The notes below the pieces were generated by a model. That model was not told the DNA's origin. It was given only the letters and a program-made list of their open reading frames with translations, and made no database searches. A stretch of 64,000 bases of DNA from Fimenecus sp045631225 (lineage in GTDB: Bacteria; Bacillota; Clostridia; Oscillospirales; Acutalibacteraceae), in the NCBI GenBank assembly GCA_045631225.1, contig JAZQUG010000008.1:46591-110590 (forward strand), written 5' to 3'. The translations under genes were made by a program, and so were the position numbers. This document shows positions 27,213 to 36,992 of the stretch, in pieces; the stretch's first letter is position 1, and each line of letters starts with the position of its first letter.

Positions 27213-27280
27213 AAGCCGTCATTCTAAACGAAGTGAAATAATGTGAGTTATATGAAGTTATGAGTTTTAAATGACAACTT
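27213..27280. repeat. REP-like palindromic repeat, copy 3
   Basis: Arms AAGCCGTCATT and AATGACAACTT (two mismatches) surround CTAAACGAAGTGAAATAATG and GAGTTATATGAAGTTA. It lies between the beta-helix gene and the 42-residue peptide gene. Related copies: 12043-12108 and 22471-22539. Confidence 0.6.
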
Positions 27281-27329
27281 TTATTCATAAGCAAAATATT
27301 GTTTATTATTTAAACAAAGAATAGGGGAG

Positions 27330-29924
27330 TCATATATCCCATCCATACTGTTCTGCTGCGATTGGGTAATATGTGTTATATAATTCTCCGAATTCTGCTG
27401 TTACTTCAACAGGGAAGAAATACCAAGTGTCATCAAGACAGATATATGCGTATGCTATAAGTCCGTTGTCAAGTTCTTCTTCAGGAATACCTGTTACAAG
27501 GCAAGTGAACATATAATATCCGTCTGCATCCTGGATATAACTTACAGGAGCATCTACAAATCCGTCTGCTTGACCACCTTGTGCAACTGTTTTTGCTGTG
27601 TTTATATCAAAACCATTTTTAGCTTGTGCATAAACAAAGCCAACCTTTGATATTTTGTTAATTGCATCTTCATTAGAATCTGCGATGTATTTGTTAAAGT
27701 CAGCATCGCTTATTTTTGCTCTTGTTCTTACATCAAACGTTCCTGCGTAAGAGCCATCATCATTTCTGTTGAATCTGATTTGTGATGACATAGCAGTTAC
27801 AATAGTTTTTTCATAAACGACAACATTGTCATTGACTTCCTTTTGGTTATCTGTTATCTCAACAGCACCTTCGCCATTGTAGAATACATAACCATCTGCA
27901 AGTATATCATTTACAGTTGTTCCTGATGTTGTAAAGCCATCTTCAAAAGTACCACCATAAACCTTTGTAGTGTTATCTCCCTCAACGAAAACATCTACAT
28001 ATCCGTTTTCAGAGATGATTTCACCACCATTCACATTAACAGTACCACCTGAATTAGTAATACCATTTGTTGTACTTACAATTGTACCATCGTTAAAATT
28101 GAGAGTACCACCATCAACTAAAACTGTACCACCGTCAATTGTACCATTACCAAGGGAGTCAGCAATATTAAGTAATCCACCATTACCAACTAAAATTGAA
28201 TTATCATCATCAACCTCAAGATTTTTACCATTAAGGTCAAGGGTTGTGATGCCATCGAATGTGAGTGAAGAATTTAAAAGAATATCAGTAAGCAATTTAA
28301 GTATGCTATCAATATCTTTGTTTGCTGAATTCAAACCCTCATCAACACTTGGGAAATATTCAGTTGTTCCGTCAGGTTGAATAACTGATACAGGAAATTT
28401 ATTTTTAACAATTACAGTTTCGCTAATTGCTTGGAATTTACCGAAATCAGTAATGTTGTTATCTTCGTTGTCATAATAGAAATGACCTTCTGCAAGAAGA
28501 TTTGCAAGAGTATATTTTGATGATGAATCGTAAAGGTCAATTCCTTCATTGAATGTACCACCATAAAGAGTACCAACCGAACCAATCTTTACACTTACAT
28601 ATAATCCAAATTTTTCGCCAGAAATTTCACCATCATAAATAGTTATATTACCTGAGCTATTTATGCCATACTCTTTACCACTTATTGAACCACCATATAC
28701 AATAAGTGTATTATCACTTATAATAGCAGTTTTAGCTGTACTTACAATATTACCATTTTCAATAATTAATGTACCACTATTAGCAAATACAGAACCAAAT
28801 GATTTATGTGCATTTACAATTTTTCCTGTTCCAACGCTATCTTTAATAACTATTTTTGAGTTCTTTGTTAATCCGAAAATATAACTGTCTGAACTACCTG
28901 AAACAGTAAAACCGTTCAAATCAAATGTGAAATCAGGTCTTACATATTTTGATGGTGTGAACTTTCCTGCTACTTCAACATCATCATACAAAGTCAAAAC
29001 GGAATTTTTAGTTGCTAATGCCACATTATATGCTTCGTCAAATGATATGAACTCTTTTACTGTGCCATCAGCATTTATTAATGATGCTACATATTCTCTT
29101 TCACTAACAGATTTTTTTACAGTAACATTTTCACTAACAAATCCTTGCATTTCAGTAAGGAAAATTTCATTTCCATCTTCACCAAAAACACCATATCCAT
29201 CAGCAATTGCATTTATAAGACGGAAATTGTCATCGGCATAATTAATTCCAATACCACCGTTAAATGTGCCACCATAAACAATTCCTTTACCTTGCGTTTT
29301 ATAGAACAAATTTTCTTCGGTGAAATACAATCCGTATGCATCACCGTTAAACACACCATTATTTGCAGTTAAGAAACCACCATAAACAGATACCGCGTAC
29401 ATACCAGCATTAAATGTACCATTGTTAATTGTTGCTTTTCCGCCATAAACACAAACAGCATCGTCTTCTGATGTGAAAATGCCACTTTCTATTGTAATAT
29501 CACCCATAGCAAGTACAGCAATGGCTGCAGTACCACCTGCATTAGAAATTTCACCACTACCAACGCTATCCTTGATGGTAAGACTTACATTAGTTCCTGT
29601 ACATATAACAGAACTGTCCTTTTTACTTGAAATCGTTTTACCATTCAATTCAAGAGTAAAATCACCAGAGGTAAATCCGTTGTATTCGGAAACTTCAATA
29701 CCTTTATTATTCAAATTAACATCATTTAAAAGTGTAATAGTTGAACCTGAATTTTTTACAGCAGCGTAAAATGCTTCTGTCAGGTCCGTATAATCGGTAA
29801 CTTCACCTGTTGATGTTGTGACAGATGCAACTGAATCTGATGCAAAAACGGACATTGGCATTACTGAAAAAATCAATAGTACCGATAGGATAATACTTAA
29901 AAGCCTGGTCACTTTTTTTTTCAT
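27330..29924 (-). CDS. Secreted parallel beta-helix surface protein
   Basis: The start at 29924 (MKKKVTRLLSIILSVLL) follows GGGAGG; upstream in-frame codons cover that site. The 864-residue product has a signal peptide ending near VFASDS, then three related modules. Each begins with a 'V...YASLINADG...F.S.DEA' type strand pair and contains repeated short beta-helix turns such as GGTFNGGIGINYA, LNGKTIS and IKDSVG.G.I.NA. The C-terminal 120 residues are a different, globular domain (AMSSQIRFNRNDDGSYAGTF to WYFFPVEV). No sorting motif is seen. Such proteins act as adhesins or glycan-binding proteins; the exact role is unknown. The promoter carries the paired A/T-tract boxes. Confidence 0.75.
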   Translation of the reverse strand: MKKKVTRLLSIILSVLLIFSVMPMSVFASDSVASVTTSTGEVTDYTDLTEAFYAAVKNSGSTITLLNDVNLNNKGIEVSEYNGFTSGDFTLELNGKTISSKKDSSVICTGTNVSLTIKDSVGSGEISNAGGTAAIAVLAMGDITIESGIFTSEDDAVCVYGGKATINNGTFNAGMYAVSVYGGFLTANNGVFNGDAYGLYFTEENLFYKTQGKGIVYGGTFNGGIGINYADDNFRLINAIADGYGVFGEDGNEIFLTEMQGFVSENVTVKKSVSEREYVASLINADGTVKEFISFDEAYNVALATKNSVLTLYDDVEVAGKFTPSKYVRPDFTFDLNGFTVSGSSDSYIFGLTKNSKIVIKDSVGTGKIVNAHKSFGSVFANSGTLIIENGNIVSTAKTAIISDNTLIVYGGSISGKEYGINSSGNITIYDGEISGEKFGLYVSVKIGSVGTLYGGTFNEGIDLYDSSSKYTLANLLAEGHFYYDNEDNNITDFGKFQAISETVIVKNKFPVSVIQPDGTTEYFPSVDEGLNSANKDIDSILKLLTDILLNSSLTFDGITTLDLNGKNLEVDDDNSILVGNGGLLNIADSLGNGTIDGGTVLVDGGTLNFNDGTIVSTTNGITNSGGTVNVNGGEIISENGYVDVFVEGDNTTKVYGGTFEDGFTTSGTTVNDILADGYVFYNGEGAVEITDNQKEVNDNVVVYEKTIVTAMSSQIRFNRNDDGSYAGTFDVRTRAKISDADFNKYIADSNEDAINKISKVGFVYAQAKNGFDINTAKTVAQGGQADGFVDAPVSYIQDADGYYMFTCLVTGIPEEELDNGLIAYAYICLDDTWYFFPVEVTAEFGELYNTYYPIAAEQYGWDI

Positions 29925-29963
29925 AATAATTCCTCCCATTATGTAATTTTTTCTGTCAAGTAC

Positions 29964-30029
29964 ATTTTATAGGATTTTTAATAAATTGTAAGGTCAAATG
30001 CAAAAAAATAGAAAAACACGACAAAAAAA
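29964..30029 (-). promoter_or_regulatory. Promoter with paired A/T-tract boxes (copy C)
   Basis: Boxes TTTTTTTGTCG and TTTTTTTGCA (plus-strand C at 30022 and 30001) are 21 bp apart, and TATAAAAT (29964-29971) follows 30 bp after the second. The words after the -10 (GTACTTGACA) match those of copy A (ATACTTGATA). Confidence 0.5.
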
Positions 30030-30038
30030 GTAAAAATT

Positions 30039-30067
30039 AAACCGATGAGAATTTATCCCATCGGTTT
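30039..30067 (-). terminator. Terminator of the RHS/lipoprotein operon
   Basis: AAACCGATG and CATCGGTTT form a 9-bp stem, followed on the minus strand by TAATTTTTACTTTTTTT. It lies about 75 nt after the stop of the small lipoprotein gene. Confidence 0.8.
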
Positions 30068-30142
30068 TGGTGTTAATTATTAAGTTTTAGTGGTTGGATT
30101 CATTTGACACGGAGGAATCGTCACTACGTGTCTCATTTGTGT

Positions 30143-30511
30143 TTATGTAGTCGTATCATAATATGTATATACCAATGAATTTGAATTGATATAAACAGAA
30201 TAACATTGATTATCTTCCTTCACCCATATAGTTTCATCAATTTCATTAGCAACATAATCTTCATCATAAAGTTCAGAATAAAATTCAACTGGGTTGTAAG
30301 TAACTTTAAACATATACACATCCTTTTCAGAATCATATGAAATAAAGTTGATGCACTCTTCTGGAATAATAACAAACTTAGCCGAATAAGATTCTAAAAT
30401 TGCAGTTTTAGCAATTTCAATATTTTCATCTTGTGTTTCGGGTTGCTTTGAACAACTAGTAATAGAGAACATAAAAACAATAATCAATAATAATATGTTT
30501 AATTTTTTCAA
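30143..30511 (-). CDS. Small lipoprotein, candidate immunity protein
   Basis: The frame starts with TTG after GGGAG, 14 nt downstream of the RHS stop codon. The 122 residues begin with a lipoprotein signal peptide (LLLIIVFMFSITSC, lipobox ITSC with the lipidated Cys about residue 20), followed by a short acidic domain (IEIAKTAILESYS, DVYMFKVTY, YTYYDTTT). Its position directly after the variable tail of an RHS protein is where immunity genes of polymorphic toxins lie, and a surface lipoprotein could neutralise a toxin acting outside the membrane. The immunity role is inference; no family is recognised. Confidence 0.65.
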   Translation of the reverse strand: MKKLNILLLIIVFMFSITSCSKQPETQDENIEIAKTAILESYSAKFVIIPEECINFISYDSEKDVYMFKVTYNPVEFYSELYDEDYVANEIDETIWVKEDNQCYSVYINSNSLVYTYYDTTT

Positions 30512-30525
30512 AAGAACATCTCCCG

Positions 30526-33500
30526 TTAAAATGATTTAAACTCAACAACTGTCAGTTTTCCGTTTTGACGTTTAAATAAAATATAGTCAAACTCATATGA
30601 AGTAAATTTAAAATAGAATTCATAAAAATCATTTGGATTCTTAGTGTTTACAAAATAGGAGTAAACAGTTGCACCAATCATAGCTTTATGGTCATCTGTT
30701 GACGCTACATTAACACCTAACCAATTTAGTGGCGTGTTGGCTGAAAATGTCTTTTTTTCTGTTGTTCCAGTTTTACTTTGAGAATAAAAAACATTACTTG
30801 TTCCATATGCATATTCTGTTTTTATATACTTATAATTAGTTGGAATTTTTGATATTTTGAAACTCATTGATTTTAACTTGGCATAAGTTCTATTACTTGT
30901 TGTGCCTATGGCATATTTAATTGTTATCGCAACCTTTAGTTTACCACCTAAGCAACTGATGGTTTTTGATTCGCTTACTGTTCTTGTTCTGCGGATATAT
31001 CCCATATTTATAGCAATATTTTTTGAAACTGTTCTTGCATATCCACTATTATCTATATAATTTACCGGATCGTTCTCACAATATGCAAACAAGTTAGCTC
31101 CCAATAAAGTGCCTTGTGTTGCAATTGCAATTTGAGTATCATCAGTATTTATAAATCTACCAATATTAGGAGAATAATAGCGACTTTGGAGATAGTAGAG
31201 TTCAATATCATAGTCATAACAATAACCACGATAAGTAAATGGACTGACAAATGAAAGTGTAATAGCTAACATTAAATCGGGCATTGATGTTGCGGAGAAT
31301 GTAACTGCACCCCATGCATCATAGGAATATGTGAGAATAGTTCTACCATTTTCATTTACGATAGAAAGTATATCACCTTGTAAATTTTTTGTATAAAGAT
31401 ATGTGGTTGTATCGTTAAGAATAAATCCTTGAAGTGTTCCCCAAGCATCATAAATAAATTTAGCAGTATTAGTTGAACTTACTTCTTCATTTGAATATGT
31501 TGTATATGTTTGAGAAATGAGAGAACCATCCAACCATACATAATCATATTTCTCAGTAATCTTGTTGTTTTCTTTAACAGTTTTTCTATGGCGAAGTCCA
31601 TTTTCATCATATTCGAATGTAATAGTCTTGTTACCTAAAACATATTTTTCAAGTTGACGACCATTCCAATAGAAATTCTCGTTACCAATTTTTGTAGGAT
31701 TACCAATATCATCATACTCAATATTTGTTGAACCATATGACATCAACTTGTCTTTCCAAGTTGAATCATAAGTGTAATTTAATGTTTCTGTTGCAGTTCC
31801 TAACTCCTCAATGGAATAAGGATATGTTGTTTTAGTAAGCATATTACCTGAACCATCATAATTATAGGTGTATGTTTTCTGTGCAACTGCATCATTTACA
31901 CGAACAAGCTGATTAAGTTCATCATATACATAACTGTAACGCAAGGTTTCAGTTCCGCCTGCGTTCATACTATATTCAGCAATTACATTACCATTAGTAT
32001 CATATTCATAATGGAAACCTGTATATGAGTTATAGTTTTCATTATTTGTGCTTGTTCCATTATACACTTTGTTGACATAAGTTTCAATACGATTTGATGT
32101 TTGATATTCTGTGTTTTCAGGATATGTGTATTCTGTTTTAATTGCTGCAAAAGTATTTTCTGAATTTGTGTCGTTTGCACTTTCAGTTTTTATTACGCTT
32201 TCTGTATATCTGCCAAACCAATCTTGCTTGTCTATAGTACCAATTGTTTTACCATTTGTAGCTATAACATCACTTTTTTCGGTAGTAATACCATCAGTAG
32301 TACTATATTCACTATCATATGATTTTGTAGTATATGTTATATCATTAAATTCTTCAATAAAATCACCATCATCATTAGTGTAAGATGAATAAATGTAATT
32401 ACCATCAAAATCAAGAATATCGGTTCTGTCATCTGTATATCGAATAATTCTACTATCAATTGCAGATATTTCGGTAAGGCCACCAAGGGAGTCGTAATTG
32501 TAAATAAATTTAGTTTCACCATTTATGGTTATTTCATTGAGATTTCCGATATCGTCATAATTGTATATTGTGGTAATAGATGTGGATTTATCGTGAATTT
32601 CATCATCGTCATTATGAAGCGTTGAAAACCATATCTGGTCATGATTTTCATCTTCATAATAAGTATAGGAGATGATTGTATTTCCGTTGACAGATATTTC
32701 AGTTAACTGGCCCCATATGTCGTATGAAAGTTTGTATGAAAAACCATTATGAGTAATGGATGTAAGTCTATCATTTTCATATGTGTAATTAGCTGAACTG
32801 TTACCTGATGAAACTTGTATTAAGTTGCCTAAAGCATCGTATGTATATGTTGTACTGTTGTTTCGGGCATCTGTAATGCTCTTGAGTATTCCATTAACTA
32901 AATCAAAATTGTATTTGACAGTGTTCCCATTTTCATCAGTTTCAGATTCAAGATAGTTACCATCTTCGGTATACTCTGATAATGTCTGAATAGTTTTTAT
33001 ACCATCAAAAGTAGTAATTGATGTGATGTTTCCAAAATCATCTTTTCCAATAATAGTACCTCGGCATTTGCATTGTGTTCTATCACAAGGTGATTCACTT
33101 TCACATACGCAAGGACAGTTAGGTGCTTCACAATCTTCGCATTTGCAAGTAGGCTCTTCAGTTGTAGTATCTTCAGTTGTGGATTCATCAGCACTAAACA
33201 CAACAGCATCTTCATTTTTAGTAAGCTCAATATTTGAAAGTAAAGCAGAGTTTGCGTTTTTAGAATAACGAATTGCAACTAATACTTCCTTACAATCATT
33301 TTTTAGATAGAAATCTTTTGCTGCAAACTGCCAGTCATCCATATTTTCACAGAATGGGACATTAATTGTTTCGATCAAAGTCTTTTCTGTACCATCATCA
33401 TTTATTTCTTTGTATTGATATGATACTTCAATCTGTGCAAAACGGTTATTTGTGAAATTAAATATGTTGCCATTGTTAGTGTCGTTGATTATGTTTTTGA

Positions 33501-36500
33501 TTATTGTATTGTTTGTTGATGATTTAACAAAATAAGATTTAAGCCAGCCACCGATTGTGAAAACATCATCTTTTTTACCATCAATTTTTACAGTTTGATA
33601 GATTACATTTTCATCATCTGAACATCCGTTAAATAAAACAGCCTTTTCATTTAAACCATTAATTTCTGTACTTACAATAGAATAAGTCGGTTCATCTTCC
33701 CAACTTTCAAATCCTTTTCTGAATCCACCATTGTCAATGTAGTTGTATTCATTTACTGAACTTGCTTGTTCAAGTTGAACGTTATCAACATAATAAGTGC
33801 CATAAGAGGATTTGAAACCAAATTCAACAACAATTTTCTTTGTGTTACTTGGAGCATCAAGTGTTACACAATATCTTTGCCATCCTCCACCAGTAGATTC
33901 AATAGGAAAAGATTCGGTTTCTGTTTTTTGGTTTGAACTATTATATGATGAAATGTTCAAATATAATTTGCCACTATTTGCCTCGTCTGATTTAACATAT
34001 GCTGAAAATGTGTATTCACCACCAGATAAAACTTCAACTGTTTGCTTTTGATATACTGTAGCGTTATTTGTTTTGGAAACAGTATATACATAATCACCTA
34101 AATACGCATCATCAGATGTTGTTCTTTCAAATGCAGAACTTAAATTTTCCCAATGCTTTGCACGTGATATGTTTAAAGAACTGTATTCTTTTTCAAAACT
34201 TGCGTTGAGCAATAGGTTTTCAGCATTTGTGCGATATTCATTTGATGAAATTAAATATGTATCATTATCTGAACCAAAATCATTGTTTAATGCGTAATTA
34301 CCATTACTGTCAGTTGTATAAAGAAGAGTTCCATTGTTATTAAACTGATAGATTTCGTAGTTGCCTCTTGCATCAGTAAGTTTAATTTGCGTAGGACTCA
34401 AACGGTCATATGTGACAGAAAGACCATTTTTATATTCTTCACCATTCCAAGCTTGTTCAGTAACTTTTGTAATTTTTCCATTTCCATCATAATCATATAC
34501 AATGCGATAACCATCAATGTTTGAAATTGATGTAATGTTTCCATTTGTGTCATAAGTATATGTTGCTGATTTGCCATCAGGGAAAGTTACTGATGTAAGA
34601 TTTTTATTTCCATCATATGTGTAATTGACTTCAAGAGGGGAGATAGTAGAACCTGCTGTTATGGGTGTACCATTTGCAGCATAACATTTAATCTTTGATA
34701 ACAAATTAGTTGTATTGTCATAAAGATAGTCGTACTTTCTGCCAACACCATCAGTAATGTGGTCAATTCTAAACATAGAATCATATACGATACTTATCTT
34801 CTGTGATGGATAATCAAAATTAGTCACAGAAGTTAATAGTCCCATATTATTAAAACGTTCTTCGTAACCATCGGGACGAGTTATTACGATATATTCAGGT
34901 TCTGTACTTGTAGCAGGAAAATATTCAATTTCATATCCATATTTGCCATAATATTCAGAATAGGTTTCTTCAAATGTCACTACATCATGTTCTGTTGTGT
35001 AAGTGTAATCAATTGCGGAACCATTTTCTGTATAATAAGTGAGTTGATTGTCTGACATTTGTACAAAAGCACGCAAATAATTTGGTGTCCAACCATTGCC
35101 ATATGCCATCATTGTATTATAATTCAACTCATTAATTTTATCATAGGTGGCAGAATTATAAATCATTCCTACAGTTACAGGCATAATATTGCCATCAATT
35201 GAAAGGTCATCACGAATAATAGAAAGATGCTGTGTGAAGTCGTTTACATAACCTGTTCCAGCTCGACCAACAGTTTGGCTATGATAATTAAGGTTTTCGT
35301 TATAACCACCCATGTCAACATAGTCCATAGTTATTGCCGTTGTATAAGTTGTTGTAGAGCCAGTGGATGATGTTTGTGTTCCGTTTAAATAATATATACC
35401 GACATATCCTTCATTTCCAGCTACAACTGCAAAACCGTTATTTTCTGAACCATTATACCATTCGTTTAACGGTTTAGTAATGTTGAAATGAATATAACTG
35501 AAATCTGCACTACCACCATTTTTTAATGAGTATGGTGAAGTATAATAATCAATTACTTCATCTTCAAGAATTGGTTTTGTATTGTGTGTTACATTTGATA
35601 AGTCAATTATTTGATTTTCTACGGTAGGATACTCTTTAATTTTTTTTGCAAGTGCTTTGCCATCTGCAGAAATACCGACAAACAGATATTGAACTTCAGT
35701 GAAAACAATATTGTTTCCCAATGATCTAAGTGAATCAATATTAAATTTTGTGTATACTTCCGCCTGATATTGAGTTCCGGCTTCATCAGTCATGTTGGTA
35801 ACAGCACCGATATAGTCATTATAATAATTCGTATTTTGTTGATTACTATTAGAACTATTGTGTATAACAAAAGTATCTTCAACCCAAGATACATCTTTAT
35901 TTTCTACATAAATTGCAGGGTCAATGGTGATTGGATATGCACGGTCAGAACTACTTGTCCATTCAATTGATGGTGAGTATTCAAGTGTGATTGTACCGTC
36001 TGCGTTTTCAATTAAAATAACATTAATATCATAGGAAAATGCAAGGCCAGTATCTGTCATTACAGGACGGGGAACTCTAAATTTGATTTCATTATTTTCA
36101 TCCTTGAAAATAACACTACCGTCGTCAAGTTTTTCAGCATCTAATCCGTTTGTTTCAAATGTGAATGTGTATGTATCTTTAACGCTTTCTTTGTTTGAAA
36201 CTATGATATTCTCTTTAATAGAGTTTGGAGTAACAATGTATTGTAAATTGGTGTCCTCAGCAACATCGTTGTATGTAACAGATGACTGTGTTTGTGCAAT
36301 TGCCTTGTCTGCTACAGGGACATTAGTATCACTAACGACAATGTCGTTTTCAACAACAGCGGTGCTTTCTTCAATGTTATCAACACTAAATGAAAGTTCG
36401 TATCCGTCTTTTTCAACGGTTAAGTTTTCATTACTATCAATACTTTCTGGAAATTCTACATTAAACAAATTGTCTAAATTTGTATAAAGATTTCCGTTAA

Positions 36501-36828
36501 GAGACATTGAGTTGTTAATTTCTTCCCATACACCGTCATTAAGATAATGCAATGGCTCTTCTGTCATAATTGCAGTGTATGTACCATCACTCTTTTTATA
36601 TACTTTGGTGTATTCGTCTCTTTTTTCTTCAACTTCATAAAGTATTTCTGCATCAGAAGTGTTTTCTTCAGATGTTGGATTATTCAAAACATCTTCAATA
36701 AATTCTTTATGTGCAATAGCATCAGTAACACTTTCTGCTAAAACCTGTAATGGCAATATTTGTGCCACAATCAGAAAAGCAAGAAATACTGACAAAACTT
36801 TGCACATTTTTTTTGTTTTCTTTTTCAT
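30526..36828 (-). CDS. Secreted RHS-repeat protein with a distinct C-terminal tail
   Basis: ATG 36826-36828 follows AGGAG and starts the signal peptide MKKKTKKMCKVLSVFLAFLI, giving 2,100 residues; the 32 upstream in-frame codons lack a ribosome binding site and include the mini-leader. The order of domains matches the paralogue at 15747-22115: unassigned N-terminus, jelly-roll binding module (LLLNASFEKE to YYVDNVQLEQ), a cysteine cluster (CKCEDCEAPNCPCVC), YD repeats and the RHS core end (YRGYCYDYDIELYYLQSRYY, GRFINTDD, YCENDPVNYID). The last 190 residues (from NSGYARTVSKNI) are unlike the paralogue and match nothing I know. The adjoining lipoprotein may be its immunity partner. Confidence 0.85.
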   Translation of the reverse strand: MKKKTKKMCKVLSVFLAFLIVAQILPLQVLAESVTDAIAHKEFIEDVLNNPTSEENTSDAEILYEVEEKRDEYTKVYKKSDGTYTAIMTEEPLHYLNDGVWEEINNSMSLNGNLYTNLDNLFNVEFPESIDSNENLTVEKDGYELSFSVDNIEESTAVVENDIVVSDTNVPVADKAIAQTQSSVTYNDVAEDTNLQYIVTPNSIKENIIVSNKESVKDTYTFTFETNGLDAEKLDDGSVIFKDENNEIKFRVPRPVMTDTGLAFSYDINVILIENADGTITLEYSPSIEWTSSSDRAYPITIDPAIYVENKDVSWVEDTFVIHNSSNSNQQNTNYYNDYIGAVTNMTDEAGTQYQAEVYTKFNIDSLRSLGNNIVFTEVQYLFVGISADGKALAKKIKEYPTVENQIIDLSNVTHNTKPILEDEVIDYYTSPYSLKNGGSADFSYIHFNITKPLNEWYNGSENNGFAVVAGNEGYVGIYYLNGTQTSSTGSTTTYTTAITMDYVDMGGYNENLNYHSQTVGRAGTGYVNDFTQHLSIIRDDLSIDGNIMPVTVGMIYNSATYDKINELNYNTMMAYGNGWTPNYLRAFVQMSDNQLTYYTENGSAIDYTYTTEHDVVTFEETYSEYYGKYGYEIEYFPATSTEPEYIVITRPDGYEERFNNMGLLTSVTNFDYPSQKISIVYDSMFRIDHITDGVGRKYDYLYDNTTNLLSKIKCYAANGTPITAGSTISPLEVNYTYDGNKNLTSVTFPDGKSATYTYDTNGNITSISNIDGYRIVYDYDGNGKITKVTEQAWNGEEYKNGLSVTYDRLSPTQIKLTDARGNYEIYQFNNNGTLLYTTDSNGNYALNNDFGSDNDTYLISSNEYRTNAENLLLNASFEKEYSSLNISRAKHWENLSSAFERTTSDDAYLGDYVYTVSKTNNATVYQKQTVEVLSGGEYTFSAYVKSDEANSGKLYLNISSYNSSNQKTETESFPIESTGGGWQRYCVTLDAPSNTKKIVVEFGFKSSYGTYYVDNVQLEQASSVNEYNYIDNGGFRKGFESWEDEPTYSIVSTEINGLNEKAVLFNGCSDDENVIYQTVKIDGKKDDVFTIGGWLKSYFVKSSTNNTIIKNIINDTNNGNIFNFTNNRFAQIEVSYQYKEINDDGTEKTLIETINVPFCENMDDWQFAAKDFYLKNDCKEVLVAIRYSKNANSALLSNIELTKNEDAVVFSADESTTEDTTTEEPTCKCEDCEAPNCPCVCESESPCDRTQCKCRGTIIGKDDFGNITSITTFDGIKTIQTLSEYTEDGNYLESETDENGNTVKYNFDLVNGILKSITDARNNSTTYTYDALGNLIQVSSGNSSANYTYENDRLTSITHNGFSYKLSYDIWGQLTEISVNGNTIISYTYYEDENHDQIWFSTLHNDDDEIHDKSTSITTIYNYDDIGNLNEITINGETKFIYNYDSLGGLTEISAIDSRIIRYTDDRTDILDFDGNYIYSSYTNDDGDFIEEFNDITYTTKSYDSEYSTTDGITTEKSDVIATNGKTIGTIDKQDWFGRYTESVIKTESANDTNSENTFAAIKTEYTYPENTEYQTSNRIETYVNKVYNGTSTNNENYNSYTGFHYEYDTNGNVIAEYSMNAGGTETLRYSYVYDELNQLVRVNDAVAQKTYTYNYDGSGNMLTKTTYPYSIEELGTATETLNYTYDSTWKDKLMSYGSTNIEYDDIGNPTKIGNENFYWNGRQLEKYVLGNKTITFEYDENGLRHRKTVKENNKITEKYDYVWLDGSLISQTYTTYSNEEVSSTNTAKFIYDAWGTLQGFILNDTTTYLYTKNLQGDILSIVNENGRTILTYSYDAWGAVTFSATSMPDLMLAITLSFVSPFTYRGYCYDYDIELYYLQSRYYSPNIGRFINTDDTQIAIATQGTLLGANLFAYCENDPVNYIDNSGYARTVSKNIAINMGYIRRTRTVSESKTISCLGGKLKVAITIKYAIGTTSNRTYAKLKSMSFKISKIPTNYKYIKTEYAYGTSNVFYSQSKTGTTEKKTFSANTPLNWLGVNVASTDDHKAMIGATVYSYFVNTKNPNDFYEFYFKFTSYEFDYILFKRQNGKLTVVEFKSF

Positions 36829-36869
36829 ACTTTTTCTCCTTTGTTTAATTGAAATTTGTAGAAATGCTG

Positions 36870-36890
36870 CTATGTGTATTTTTGTATCAT
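36870..36890 (-). other. Possible upstream mini-ORF in the second RHS leader
   Basis: GGAGG followed by ATGATACAAAAATACACATAG (MIQKYT). It corresponds in position and ribosome binding site to 22158-22181. Confidence 0.3.
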
Positions 36891-36926
36891 ACACCTCCAA
36901 TATGCAGACACTATATTTCAACATTC

Positions 36927-36992
36927 ATTTTACAAAGTTCAGTGAAAAAAGTAAGACCATTTACAAAAAAATGAAAAAAATTGACAAAAAAA
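36927..36992 (-). promoter_or_regulatory. Promoter with paired A/T-tract boxes (copy D)
   Basis: Boxes TTTTTTTGTC and TTTTTTTGTA (plus-strand C at 36985 and 36964) are 21 bp apart, and TGTAAAAT (36927-36934) lies 30 bp further on. The sequence between is nearly the same as copy B. Confidence 0.5.

Noticed and set aside
27970..28380. 136-codon plus-strand ORF inside the beta-helix gene
   Set aside because: Antisense shadow of a repetitive coding region with a Pro/Ser-rich artefact composition.
36083..36487. 134-codon plus-strand ORF inside the second RHS gene
   Set aside because: It lies antisense to a well-supported coding region; its Ser/Thr-rich translation is a shadow of the RHS codons and it has no ribosome binding site.
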